DNA from: Clostridiaceae bacterium HFYG-1003
Lineage (GTDB): Bacteria; Bacillota; Clostridia; Clostridiales; Clostridiaceae
Length of the DNA stretch: 64,000 bases
Direction of reading: 5' to 3'
NCBI GenBank assembly: GCA_024579835.1
Contig: CP102060.1
Coordinates: 2,703,558 to 2,767,557 of the forward strand
Shown here in pieces: positions 25,690-33,830 of this stretch; positions within the stretch are counted from its first letter, which is position 1; every line of letters starts with the position of its first letter. The position numbers and the translations under genes were made by a program. The notes beneath the pieces are model-generated. The model had not been told where the DNA came from. It saw only the letters and a list, made by a program, of their open reading frames with translations, and did not search any database.

Positions 25690-26877
25690 TCAGTCGGAAG
25701 AAATCACTGCCTGATCCGGCTGGGACGTCAGATAATTGAGGTAGTAGGTCACGATGTAGGGATAGACCCGCTCGTCCACATTATATTTAGGGGAGTGGCC
25801 GGGGTAGATGCCGGTGATTTCGCTGCCCGCTCCGGCAAAGGCATAGCAGCCGGGCCAGCGCTGGAGGAGTTTGCCGAAGTCGTCGGAAGCCATGATGCGT
25901 TCGTTTTCCTGGACGTTGTCGTTACCGAAGGTGGCCCGGGCAGCGGCCCGGCATTTTCTGGTGACGGCTTCGTCATTCCAGACCGGGGGCAGTCCGGGTG
26001 AAAACACCAGATCGATGTCAACGCCGGTGGCTTCGATGACGGCCCGGGCGGTCCGTTCCAGGATATCCCGCAGCTGATCGCCGACCCGATCGTTGAAAAA
26101 GCGCATGGAAGCCCAGATTTCGCAGGTTTCTGGCACGATGTTGGTTTTCGTGCCGGCATGAACGCCGGTGAAGGACAGAATAGCTTCCTCAAAGGGGGAG
26201 ATGGTCCGGTCCTTCAGGCGCTGGGCTTCGGACAGAAAACTGACCATCGCATTGATGGGATCAATCGTCTGATCCGGTCGGGAAGCGTGGCCGCCCTGCC
26301 CCCTGATCAATGCCTTCATAGTCCGGGTTCCGGCCATGACGGCGCGGGACGGGACGGAAATCAGGCCAAGTTTCAGTTCGGAACCGGTATGGACGCTGAT
26401 GGCTTCATCCGGTTCGATGCCCAGGCGCTCCATGTCCTCCAGCACCAGCTTGGCTCCCTTGCCGATCTCTTCCCCGGGCTGAAACAGAAACAGCACTTTA
26501 CCGGAGAAGGAAACCCGTTTCTCCGCCAGGTATTTGATCAAGCCCAGCACGATGGCCATGTGGCCGTCATGGCCGCAGGCATGCATGACACCGGCTTCCT
26601 GCGAGGCAAAGGGCAGTCCGGTTTCTTCGGTCAGGGGCAGCGCATCCATCTCACACCGGATCAGAGTCGTCAGTCCGGGCCGGTCTCCGCTCAGATTGGC
26701 CAGCACGCCGGTGAGTCCCACGATCTGCCAGGCGATGCCCATGGCGTCCAGCTGCGCCAGGATATGGTCCCTGGTGCGCTCTTCCTTCAGCGAGAGTTCA
26801 GGATGGGCGTGAAAATGACGCCGCTGCCGCACCATGTAATCCTGAATGGCCTGCGGAAAATCAGCGACCCGATACAT
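25690..26877 (-). CDS. M20-family amidohydrolase (N-acyl-amino acid deacylase type)
   Basis: This 395-residue metal-dependent hydrolase is of the M20D group (IAA-amino acid hydrolase, hippurate hydrolase, N-acetyl-diaminopimelate deacetylase). The metal site is seen in ACGHDGHMA (about residue 100) and the Glu pair in FQPGEEIGKGA (about 135), followed by the dimerisation insert with GQGGHASRPDQTIDP. GGAGG lies 7 bases before the ATG at 26877, which gives the usual N-terminus; the frame extends further into the upstream gene. It overlaps the alpha-glucosidase gene by 17 bases, so the two are co-transcribed. The exact substrate cannot be stated. Confidence 0.85.
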   Translation of the reverse strand: MYRVADFPQAIQDYMVRQRRHFHAHPELSLKEERTRDHILAQLDAMGIAWQIVGLTGVLANLSGDRPGLTTLIRCEMDALPLTEETGLPFASQEAGVMHACGHDGHMAIVLGLIKYLAEKRVSFSGKVLFLFQPGEEIGKGAKLVLEDMERLGIEPDEAISVHTGSELKLGLISVPSRAVMAGTRTMKALIRGQGGHASRPDQTIDPINAMVSFLSEAQRLKDRTISPFEEAILSFTGVHAGTKTNIVPETCEIWASMRFFNDRVGDQLRDILERTARAVIEATGVDIDLVFSPGLPPVWNDEAVTRKCRAAARATFGNDNVQENERIMASDDFGKLLQRWPGCYAFAGAGSEITGIYPGHSPKYNVDERVYPYIVTYYLNYLTSQPDQAVISSD

Positions 26878-28561
26878 CCTGATCCTCCCGTTCATGGGCT
26901 TCGTTATACAGGACGAAGCCTTCATAGGGCCGCAGTTCATACCGCCCCTCCGGGGACAGCCTGAAATCAGAGTAATTGGCCAGGAACAGTTCAAATTCGC
27001 CTTGCCGGGCAATGCCTGACAGATCCACGGGAGTGGGCTCGGCGGAGAAGTTGTTCACCACGATCAGCCGTTCCTCTCCCAGAATGCGTTCCCAGGCAAA
27101 CAGACTGGGGTGATCCGGGAACAGGGGCTCAAACCGGCCGTAGACCATGACCGGGAGCTCCCGGCGCAGGGACAGAATCCGGCGGTAATACTGCAGCACG
27201 GAATCGGGGTCGGACAGCTGCTGGGCGGCGTTGATCCACTGATAATTCGGATTCACCCGAATCCAGGGCTGTCCGGTGGTAAAGCCGGCCTGGGGGGAGT
27301 CGTCCCACTGCATGGGCGTGCGGGCGTTGTCTCGCCCCTTGCGCCGGATGGCTTCCATCATGTGCTCCGGCGTAAAAAGCGAGCGGGCTTCCACCAGGTC
27401 ATGCCAGGCGTTGATGGATTCCAGGTCGCGCAGATCGTCCAGGCCCTCGATGTTCAGATTGGTCATGCCCAGCTCCTCCCCCTGGTAGATGTAAGGGGTA
27501 CCTTCCAGGAAATGGACGACATGAGCCAGCAGCTTGGCGGATTCTTTGGGGTAGCGGCGGTCGTCGCCGAAGCGGGAGACCATGCGGGGCTGATCGTGGT
27601 TGTCCAGGTACAGGGAATTCCAGCCCCGTTCGTGCAGGCTGAGCTGCCACCGGGACAGATTCTCCCGCAGAGCAGGCATCGCAAACTCCCTGAAGTCCCA
27701 CTTGCCGCCGGGGCCGCTGTCCAGATCCATGTGCTCGAAGGTAAAGATCATGGTCAGTTCTCCCCGTTCGGGTGCAGTAAAGTCAATGGCATCCTCCGGG
27801 CTCGCTCCGGGGCATTCGCCGACGGTGAGAAGATTTCGTCCCGCCAGTACGTTTCGGTTCATTTCCTGCAGGTACTCATGCAGGCGCGGTCCCTGGAAGT
27901 AGAGATCCTCCCCCTCGGGGTCGGCGGCAAAGGACTTGGAGATTAGGTTGATGACATCCATGCGGAAGCCGTCCACTCCCTTGTCCAGCCAGAATTTCAT
28001 CATCTCATGGATTTCCCGGCGCACCGCGGGATTGTCCCAGTTCAGGTCCGGCTGTTTTGGGGAGAAGAGGTGGAGATAATACTGACCGCGTTCGGGAACA
28101 TACTCCCAGGCTGATCCGGAGAAGATCGACTGCCAGTCGTTGGGGGGACCGCCCTCGGGCCGGGGATCTTTCCAGATGTAGTAATCAGCCCAGGGGTTGG
28201 TTCTGGATTGGCGGGATGCCTGAAACCAGGCATGCTCATCCGAGGAGTGGTTGACGACCAGATCCATGACCAGCTTCATGCCGCGGGCATGAATGCCGGC
28301 CACCAGCTCATCAAACTCCGCCATCGTGCCGAACTCCGTCATAATCTCCCGGTAATCGCTGATGTCATAGCCGTTGTCATCGTTGGGCGACTTGAAGAAG
28401 GGGGAAATCCAAAGGACATCCACCCCCAGATGCTTAAGATAATCCAGCCGGGAACTGATTCCGGCCAGATCCCCGATGCCGTCGCCGTTGCTGTCCTGAA
28501 AACTTCTCGGGTAGATCTGATAGACTACCGCCTCTTTCCACCATTGTCTTTCCAATTTCAT
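26861..28561 (-). CDS. GH13 alpha-glucosidase (oligo-1,6-glucosidase type)
   Basis: This 566-residue cytoplasmic glycoside hydrolase of family 13 has a TIM-barrel N-terminus (VVYQIYPRSFQDSNGDGIGD). The conserved regions are DLVVNHSSDEH, the nucleophile Asp in GFRMDVINL (about residue 200), the acid/base Glu in TVGECPG (about 255) and the third Asp in LDNHDQPR (about 330). The pattern fits oligo-1,6-glucosidases and related exo-acting alpha-glucosidases. TVGECPG has Cys where oligo-1,6-glucosidases commonly have Met. A C-terminal beta domain is present and the length is typical. It is the first gene of a pair with the M20 deacylase. Confidence 0.88.
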   Translation of the reverse strand: MKLERQWWKEAVVYQIYPRSFQDSNGDGIGDLAGISSRLDYLKHLGVDVLWISPFFKSPNDDNGYDISDYREIMTEFGTMAEFDELVAGIHARGMKLVMDLVVNHSSDEHAWFQASRQSRTNPWADYYIWKDPRPEGGPPNDWQSIFSGSAWEYVPERGQYYLHLFSPKQPDLNWDNPAVRREIHEMMKFWLDKGVDGFRMDVINLISKSFAADPEGEDLYFQGPRLHEYLQEMNRNVLAGRNLLTVGECPGASPEDAIDFTAPERGELTMIFTFEHMDLDSGPGGKWDFREFAMPALRENLSRWQLSLHERGWNSLYLDNHDQPRMVSRFGDDRRYPKESAKLLAHVVHFLEGTPYIYQGEELGMTNLNIEGLDDLRDLESINAWHDLVEARSLFTPEHMMEAIRRKGRDNARTPMQWDDSPQAGFTTGQPWIRVNPNYQWINAAQQLSDPDSVLQYYRRILSLRRELPVMVYGRFEPLFPDHPSLFAWERILGEERLIVVNNFSAEPTPVDLSGIARQGEFELFLANYSDFRLSPEGRYELRPYEGFVLYNEAHEREDQDVSGR

Positions 28562-28692
28562 TCCTCCGTTGGGCTTGCGCCCCTTATTCCCCTGGATCGT
28601 TTCGAGGCGGCCGTCACCTGGAAACCCCTGACAACCGTCCCCTGGATCCGGCTGCTTCCGGTTCTGTGCCCCTTCCTTTTCTGATTGCTTCC

Positions 28693-28722
28693 ATTATACT
28701 CCCCGCTTCCTTGCCTGGGCAA
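28693..28722 (-). promoter_or_regulatory. promoter of the alpha-glucosidase gene
   Basis: On the minus strand TTGCCC (28722-28717) and a perfect TATAAT (28698-28693), spaced by 18 bases, would give a leader of about 125 bases. Confidence 0.6.
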
Positions 28723-28838
28723 TTTGTCCGGTCCGGCCGGGAGAGAATCCTCAAGCATCCGGCGACAATTTGATGCGGATTCCTTGATTTTTTCGCATGT
28801 CCCAGGCGGGAACGTCTGCCGTGAGTCCCCGGGTGATA

Positions 28839-28867
28839 TTGTGTCCCAGGGACTGGGCGTGTAAAAT
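28839..28867 (+). promoter_or_regulatory. promoter of the ZIP transporter gene
   Basis: TTGTGT (28839-28844) and TAAAAT (28862-28867), spaced by 17 bases, end 22 bases before the ATG. Confidence 0.5.
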
Positions 28868-28889
28868 GGAAGCAGAAGGAGTATAAACG

Positions 28890-29705
28890 ATGGAAAAAAA
28901 TATTCTGCTCGCATTCTTACTGACTTCTCTGGCTGGTTTGGCCACCGGCTTTGGAAGTCTGATTGCATTGTTATCGAGAAAAACGAACACGAAGTTTCTG
29001 TCGCTTAGTCTGGGATTTTCCGCCGGAGTCATGGTTTATGTCTCATTCATGGAAATATTTCCCAAAGCGCTGGATTCCCTGAGTCACGGCCGCAGTCCGA
29101 AAACAGCGACAACCCTTACGGTAATTGGCTTCTTTGTCGGCATCGCCCTGATTGCCGTCATCGACCAGCTGATTCCGGAAGAAGAAAACCCTCATGAAAT
29201 CAAAGATCCGGCTTCGTTCATGGAGCATCACGAAAGCCAGCGTCATTCCAAGAGCAGCCTGATGCGCACTGGCGTATTCACGGCCCTGGCCATCGGAATC
29301 CACAACTTCCCGGAAGGTCTGGCCACCTTTATTACAGCCCTGGATAATCCGACTCTGGCCATTCCGATTGTGGTGGCGATTGCGATCCATAACATTCCGG
29401 AAGGAATTTCGGTTTCGGTACCGATCTACTTCGCGACGGGCTCCCGGCGCAAGGCCTTCCTCTACTCATTTCTGTCCGGCCTGGCCGAACCGCTGGGCGC
29501 ACTGGTGGGTTATCTGATCCTGATGCCATTTCTCAACGATACGGTGGAAGGGTTTGTCTTTGCCGCCGTGGCCGGAATCATGGTGTTTATCTCGATTGAT
29601 GAACTGCTGCCCACGGCCGAAGAATACGGCCAGCACCACCTTTCTATCCTGGGCTTTGTCCTGGGCATGATGCTGATGGCGCTCAGTCTGATCCTGTTCT
29701 TGTAG
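28890..29705 (+). CDS. zupT: ZIP-family metal transporter (ZupT-like)
   Basis: This 271-residue membrane protein has eight hydrophobic segments. It imports zinc and other divalent metals in characterised homologues. The signature helices are TALAIGIHNFPEGLATF (about residue 135) and AIAIHNIPEGISVSVP (about 170), both with the H-N-x-P-E-G metal site. A His-rich cytoplasmic loop (about 110-122) precedes them. GAAGGAG stands before the ATG. The downstream gene begins 42 bases after the stop and may be co-transcribed. Confidence 0.92.
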   Translation: MEKNILLAFLLTSLAGLATGFGSLIALLSRKTNTKFLSLSLGFSAGVMVYVSFMEIFPKALDSLSHGRSPKTATTLTVIGFFVGIALIAVIDQLIPEEENPHEIKDPASFMEHHESQRHSKSSLMRTGVFTALAIGIHNFPEGLATFITALDNPTLAIPIVVAIAIHNIPEGISVSVPIYFATGSRRKAFLYSFLSGLAEPLGALVGYLILMPFLNDTVEGFVFAAVAGIMVFISIDELLPTAEEYGQHHLSILGFVLGMMLMALSLILFL

Positions 29706-29747
29706 GATCGATCACGAAAATATGCTTTCCTTAAGGAGGAACTACCA

Positions 29748-30938
29748 TTGGAACGAATCGTTGGAACTACCGTACGTGGGCTCAGAGCCCCTATTATCCG
29801 CAAGGGTGACGATCTGAGCGAGCTGGTCACCAAGCTGGTCATGGATTTTCTGGAGTCCGAGCACCTGCAGATGCAGGACCGGGATATTGTCGCCATGACC
29901 GAATCCATTGTTGCCAGAGCCCAGGGCAATTACGCCTCGGTGGATGACATTGCCCGGGATGTCCGGGAAAAAACCGGAGGCGAGACCTGCGGCGTCATCT
30001 TCCCCATTCTCTCGCGCAACCGCTTTGCCATGATCCTCAAGGGCATTGCCCGGGGGGTCAGAAAAATCGTTCTGATGCTGTCCTATCCTGCGGATGAAGT
30101 CGGAAATCACCTGATCTATCTGGACAAGCTGGATGAATCCGGAGTCAATCCGTGGACGGATGTCCTGTCCGAGCTGGATTTCCGGACCGCTTTCGGTCAG
30201 GCCAAGCATACCTTCACCGGCGTCGATTATGTCCAGTATTACCGGAGCATCATCGAAGGCGAAGGCTGTGAGTGTGAAGTGGTCTTCGCCAACAATGCCC
30301 AAACCATCCTGGATTACACCAAAACCGTCATTAACTGCGATATCCATACGCGCAAGCGGACCAAGCGGATTCTGCTTCAGGCCGGCGCCGACCGGGTTCT
30401 GTCCCTGGATGAGATCCTCAGCGAACCGTCCGATGCCCATGGCTACAATGAGGAATACGGTTTGCTGGGCTCGAACAAGTCCACGGAAGAGGAAGTCAAG
30501 CTGTTCCCGCGGGACAGCAAGCGTCTGGTCGAAGGCATCCAGACCAAGCTCCAAGAACTGACCGGCAAACGGCCGGAAGTCATGGTCTACGGAGACGGCG
30601 CCTTCAAAGATCCTGTCGGCTACATCTGGGAACTGGCAGATCCGGTGGTATCTCCCGGCTATACCGACGGGCTGGAAGGCACGCCCAATGAGATCAAGAT
30701 CAAGTATCTGGCAGACAACAATTTCCGCGACCTGTCCGGTACCGAGCTCAAGGCGGCCATTGCCAACCACATCAACCACAAGGAAGCGGATCTGACCGGC
30801 AGCATGGAATCCCAGGGGACCACGCCGCGCCGTCTCACCGACCTCATCGGCTCCCTGTGCGACCTGACCTCCGGTTCGGGCGACAAGGGCACCCCGGTCA
30901 TCTACATTCAGGGGTACTTCGACAACTACAGCAAATAA
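29748..30938 (+). CDS. coenzyme F420-0:L-glutamate ligase (CofE) family protein
   Basis: This is a 396-residue protein. AAGGAGGA lies 7 bases before the TTG start. The N-terminus (VGTTVRGLRAPIIRKGDDL) and a core with DRDIVAMTESIVARAQG and ILSRNRFAMILKGIARG match the CofE fold, in which glutamate is joined to F420-0. The C-terminal part with DGAFKDPVGYIWELADP is also typical of the Bacillota members, which are longer than archaeal CofE. Such homologues occur in anaerobes that lack an obvious F420 pathway, so the true substrate is open. No other F420 gene is seen in this window. Confidence 0.72.
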   Translation: MERIVGTTVRGLRAPIIRKGDDLSELVTKLVMDFLESEHLQMQDRDIVAMTESIVARAQGNYASVDDIARDVREKTGGETCGVIFPILSRNRFAMILKGIARGVRKIVLMLSYPADEVGNHLIYLDKLDESGVNPWTDVLSELDFRTAFGQAKHTFTGVDYVQYYRSIIEGEGCECEVVFANNAQTILDYTKTVINCDIHTRKRTKRILLQAGADRVLSLDEILSEPSDAHGYNEEYGLLGSNKSTEEEVKLFPRDSKRLVEGIQTKLQELTGKRPEVMVYGDGAFKDPVGYIWELADPVVSPGYTDGLEGTPNEIKIKYLADNNFRDLSGTELKAAIANHINHKEADLTGSMESQGTTPRRLTDLIGSLCDLTSGSGDKGTPVIYIQGYFDNYSK

Positions 30939-30976
30939 GTCAAAACTCAAAAAATATCGGCAGAACGTCCGATCCG

Positions 30977-31010
30977 AAACCCGGCTGTCGAAAGACGGCC
31001 GGGTTTCCGG
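30977..31010 (+). terminator. terminator after the CofE-like gene
   Basis: AAACCCGGC (30977-30985) pairs with GCCGGGTTT (30998-31006), with further pairing in the loop. Confidence 0.65.
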
Positions 31011-31132
31011 TCTGGTGAAACACATCACAAAGCGACTGAATCAGAACAGAACCTGAGCCGGGCAGGCATCCGGCACTGCCGTTTTGTAGTACACTGGAGT
31101 TATCATGCGCAAAGCAGTACGGAGGGTATTCC

Positions 31133-33133
31133 ATGCAGAAAGTACTAATTGAAGACCTGAAAGACATTCGTTTTTTATCCGCTCCGGAATTTAATGAAGC
31201 GGGCACCTGGCTGGCCTTTATCCGAACCCAGCCCGATCTGGAGGAGAACGGCTATCAGTCGGACATCTGGCTCCATGATGTAAAAAAGGGCGAGAGCTGG
31301 CGCCTCACCGCCTCCGACGAAGTCACCGGCTTTGTCTGGGACGGCAATGACCACCTGATTTTCTCCGCCAATCGCAAGCAAAAAGACAAGGATCAGGCCA
31401 AGAAGGATGATTTCACCAATCTCTACCGCATCTACCTCAAGGGCGGCGAGGCGGAGAAATTCATTACGCTTCCGGCCAAAGCCGGAAAAGTCGAGCGGAT
31501 CGACGAATCCCGTTACCTGTTCACCATGTCCACCGACCTGAAGGGTCAGGACCTGCACATCCTGAAGGATGAAGCCGAGAAAAAGAAGGAACTGGACCGC
31601 CGGGAAGCGGAAAAGGATTTTGAGACCATCGAAGAGATTCCGTTCTGGAGCAACGGCGGCGGCTTTACGGCTGGCAAACGCGGACGCCTGTGCCTTTATG
31701 ATGCCAAAACCAGGAAGATCACCGCTCTGAATAAGGGCAAAACGTCCATCCATGACTTTTCGCTCAATGAGGCCAAAACGCTGGCTCTGGTGACCATCGA
31801 TGAAAACAAGGGCGTTGCTGCTCTGGAATCCAAGCTGGGTATTCTCGACGTCGCCGCTAAAAAAGTGAGCGAGGTAAAAATCGGCAAGCACCGGATCTAT
31901 GACGCTCAGTTCCTGGATGATGAAACGGCGGTTCTTCTGATCAGCGAAGGAAAACGCTTCGGACTGAACGAAAACCCCAAGTTCTTCCTGCTAAACCTGA
32001 AAAGCCTGGAGCTCCAGCCGATTCTGGAAGACCAGGATTTCTCCATCGGCTCCTCCATTAATTCCGACATGCGCTACGGCGGCGGTCATTCCCTGATCGT
32101 AAAAAACGGCTGGATCTACTATGTCGAAACCAATGACACGGATTCCCTTCTGAAGCGGATGGACCGTCACGGGAAGATTGAAGTGCTCATGGATGAACCG
32201 GGCTCCGTGGATGCCTTTGATGTATCCAGTGACGGCACCATCGTATTTGTCGGAATGGAGACTTCGGGTCTGCAGGAACTCTACCGGGTGGAGAAACGTT
32301 CCCGGGTCCGGCTCACCAGCTTTAACGAAGACTACCTGAAAAACCATCAGGTTCTGATTCCTGAGTCCATCCGCTCCCGCGGCGAAGGCGATGACATCGT
32401 CAATGGATTCGTGCTGAAACCGGCCGACTACAAAAAAGGCAAAAAATATCCGGGCATCCTGGTCATTCACGGCGGCCCCAAAACTGCCTATGGCTCCGTC
32501 TTCTATCATGAAATGCAGGTCTGGGCAAACCTTGGTTACTTTGTCTTCTTCTGCAATCCCAAGGGCTCGGACGGCAAGGGCAATGAATTTGCCGACATCC
32601 GCGGCCGGTACGGTTCCGTCGACTATGAAAACCTGATGGACTTCACGGATAAAGTGCTGGATACCTATCCGGATATCGATGAAAAGCGCGTCGGAGTGAC
32701 CGGCGGTTCCTACGGCGGCTTCATGACCAACTGGATCATCGGCCACAGCAAGGCCTTCCGCTGTGCTGCATCCCAGCGCTCCATCTCCAACTGGATGTCC
32801 TTCTTTGGCAATTCCGACATCGGCTATTTCTTTGCCCCCAACGAAAACGATGCCTGGCCCTGGAAGAATCCGGAAAAGATGTGGGAGCTCTCCCCCCTGA
32901 AATACGCTGATCAGTGCACCACCCCCACCCTCTTCATCCACTCCGATCAGGACTATCGCTGCTGGATCCCCGAAGCCTTCCAGATGTTCATCGCTCTGAA
33001 GCTGCACGGCTGTGAAGCCCGCATGGCAGTCTTCCACGGTGAAACCCACGAACTCTCCCGCAGCGGCAAACCCAAAGGCCGGATCCGCCGCCTCACCGAA
33101 ATCACCAACTGGTTCGAAAAGTACCTCAATTAA
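31133..33133 (+). CDS. S9-family serine peptidase (acylaminoacyl-peptidase/prolyl oligopeptidase type)
   Basis: This 666-residue cytoplasmic peptidase has an N-terminal beta-propeller (about residues 1-400) and a C-terminal alpha/beta-hydrolase domain. The nucleophile is Ser526 in GGSYGGFM, the Asp is in HSDQDYRCW (Asp605 or Asp607), and the His is His639 in HGETHELSR. VIHGGPKTAYGS carries the oxyanion region. No signal peptide is present. GGAGG stands before the ATG. Members cleave oligopeptides or remove N-terminal residues, which fits an amino-acid-using anaerobe. It stands alone between terminators. Confidence 0.9.
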   Translation: MQKVLIEDLKDIRFLSAPEFNEAGTWLAFIRTQPDLEENGYQSDIWLHDVKKGESWRLTASDEVTGFVWDGNDHLIFSANRKQKDKDQAKKDDFTNLYRIYLKGGEAEKFITLPAKAGKVERIDESRYLFTMSTDLKGQDLHILKDEAEKKKELDRREAEKDFETIEEIPFWSNGGGFTAGKRGRLCLYDAKTRKITALNKGKTSIHDFSLNEAKTLALVTIDENKGVAALESKLGILDVAAKKVSEVKIGKHRIYDAQFLDDETAVLLISEGKRFGLNENPKFFLLNLKSLELQPILEDQDFSIGSSINSDMRYGGGHSLIVKNGWIYYVETNDTDSLLKRMDRHGKIEVLMDEPGSVDAFDVSSDGTIVFVGMETSGLQELYRVEKRSRVRLTSFNEDYLKNHQVLIPESIRSRGEGDDIVNGFVLKPADYKKGKKYPGILVIHGGPKTAYGSVFYHEMQVWANLGYFVFFCNPKGSDGKGNEFADIRGRYGSVDYENLMDFTDKVLDTYPDIDEKRVGVTGGSYGGFMTNWIIGHSKAFRCAASQRSISNWMSFFGNSDIGYFFAPNENDAWPWKNPEKMWELSPLKYADQCTTPTLFIHSDQDYRCWIPEAFQMFIALKLHGCEARMAVFHGETHELSRSGKPKGRIRRLTEITNWFEKYLN

Positions 33134-33168
33134 GCTCCAACCAATGAAATCCACACAACAAACAGCAA

Positions 33169-33199
33169 GAAGGCAGGGATATACACCCTGCCTTCTTTG
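33169..33199 (+). terminator. terminator after the S9 peptidase gene
   Basis: GAAGGCAGGG and CCCTGCCTTC form a 10-base stem, followed by TTTGTC. Confidence 0.8.
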
Positions 33200-33232
33200 T
33201 CATTGTGATTTTTCGGGATCATTTCCCAGTAA

Positions 33233-33308
33233 AGTACCTCCCGCACACGCGGGGACGATGTTAGACAACATCATGGACTTAGGATCACCCCGCACACGCG
33301 GGGAACAC
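33233..33308. CRISPR. two orphan CRISPR-like repeats (type I-E-like), no cas genes
   Basis: A 27-base element GGATCACCCCGCACACGCGG plus GGAACAC (33282-33308) resembles type I-E CRISPR repeats. A degenerate copy at 33233-33259 shares the 16-base core CCCGCACACGCGGGGA. The period is 49 bases, leaving about 22 bases between them, shorter than the usual 32-33-base I-E spacer. That spacer contains its own palindrome GATGTT-AGAC-AACATC. No cas gene is in the window. It may be a relic or a look-alike palindromic element. Confidence 0.45.
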
Positions 33309-33309
33309 A

Positions 33310-33830
33310 CTTATCAAAGCATTGATTTAACAGCTTTTCAACTTTAGTGAATCATTAGAATTTATCAGCTTCAAGAATACCGGTTGCGATAGCGTGGAAG
33401 AGACCTCACTACCTTTTCAAATAATCAAGCAGAAATAATCTGATGTTATTCTGTGACTGTAGATGTATTTAAAATTAATAATAACAAATTTCAGTTCTAA
33501 TAGCTATACATATTTTTATTATAAGCGATAGTGTAAACTATATCGAAGACTTTCGTTATTTTCCAATCATAATTCGATCTTTTTATCTTGAAAAAAATAA
33601 ATAATTTATGAAAACATTTCTGTTTAAAAATTACGGAAAATTTTTCATTAATAACGCACAAAAATGGCTTCTGCCATAGATAATTCCAAAATGAACCGTG
33701 ATATCAAGGTTCTACACTGCGATATTCTTAAAATGTAAACGAAGATTGAACGGAAGCTTAACATTTGTTTGTTATGATGATTTTACAATTGAATCCAATC
33801 TATTCCATTGATATGGACAGGAGGTACGTA
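33310..33830. other. AT-rich intergenic region
   Basis: About 520 bases markedly richer in A/T than the surroundings. I see no gene. It should hold the promoter of the nucleotidase gene, but several weak -35/-10 combinations compete and none stands out. Confidence 0.35.

Noticed and set aside
33134-33830. Active CRISPR-Cas locus
   Set aside because: Only two repeats, one degenerate, with an abnormal spacing and no cas gene in the window.
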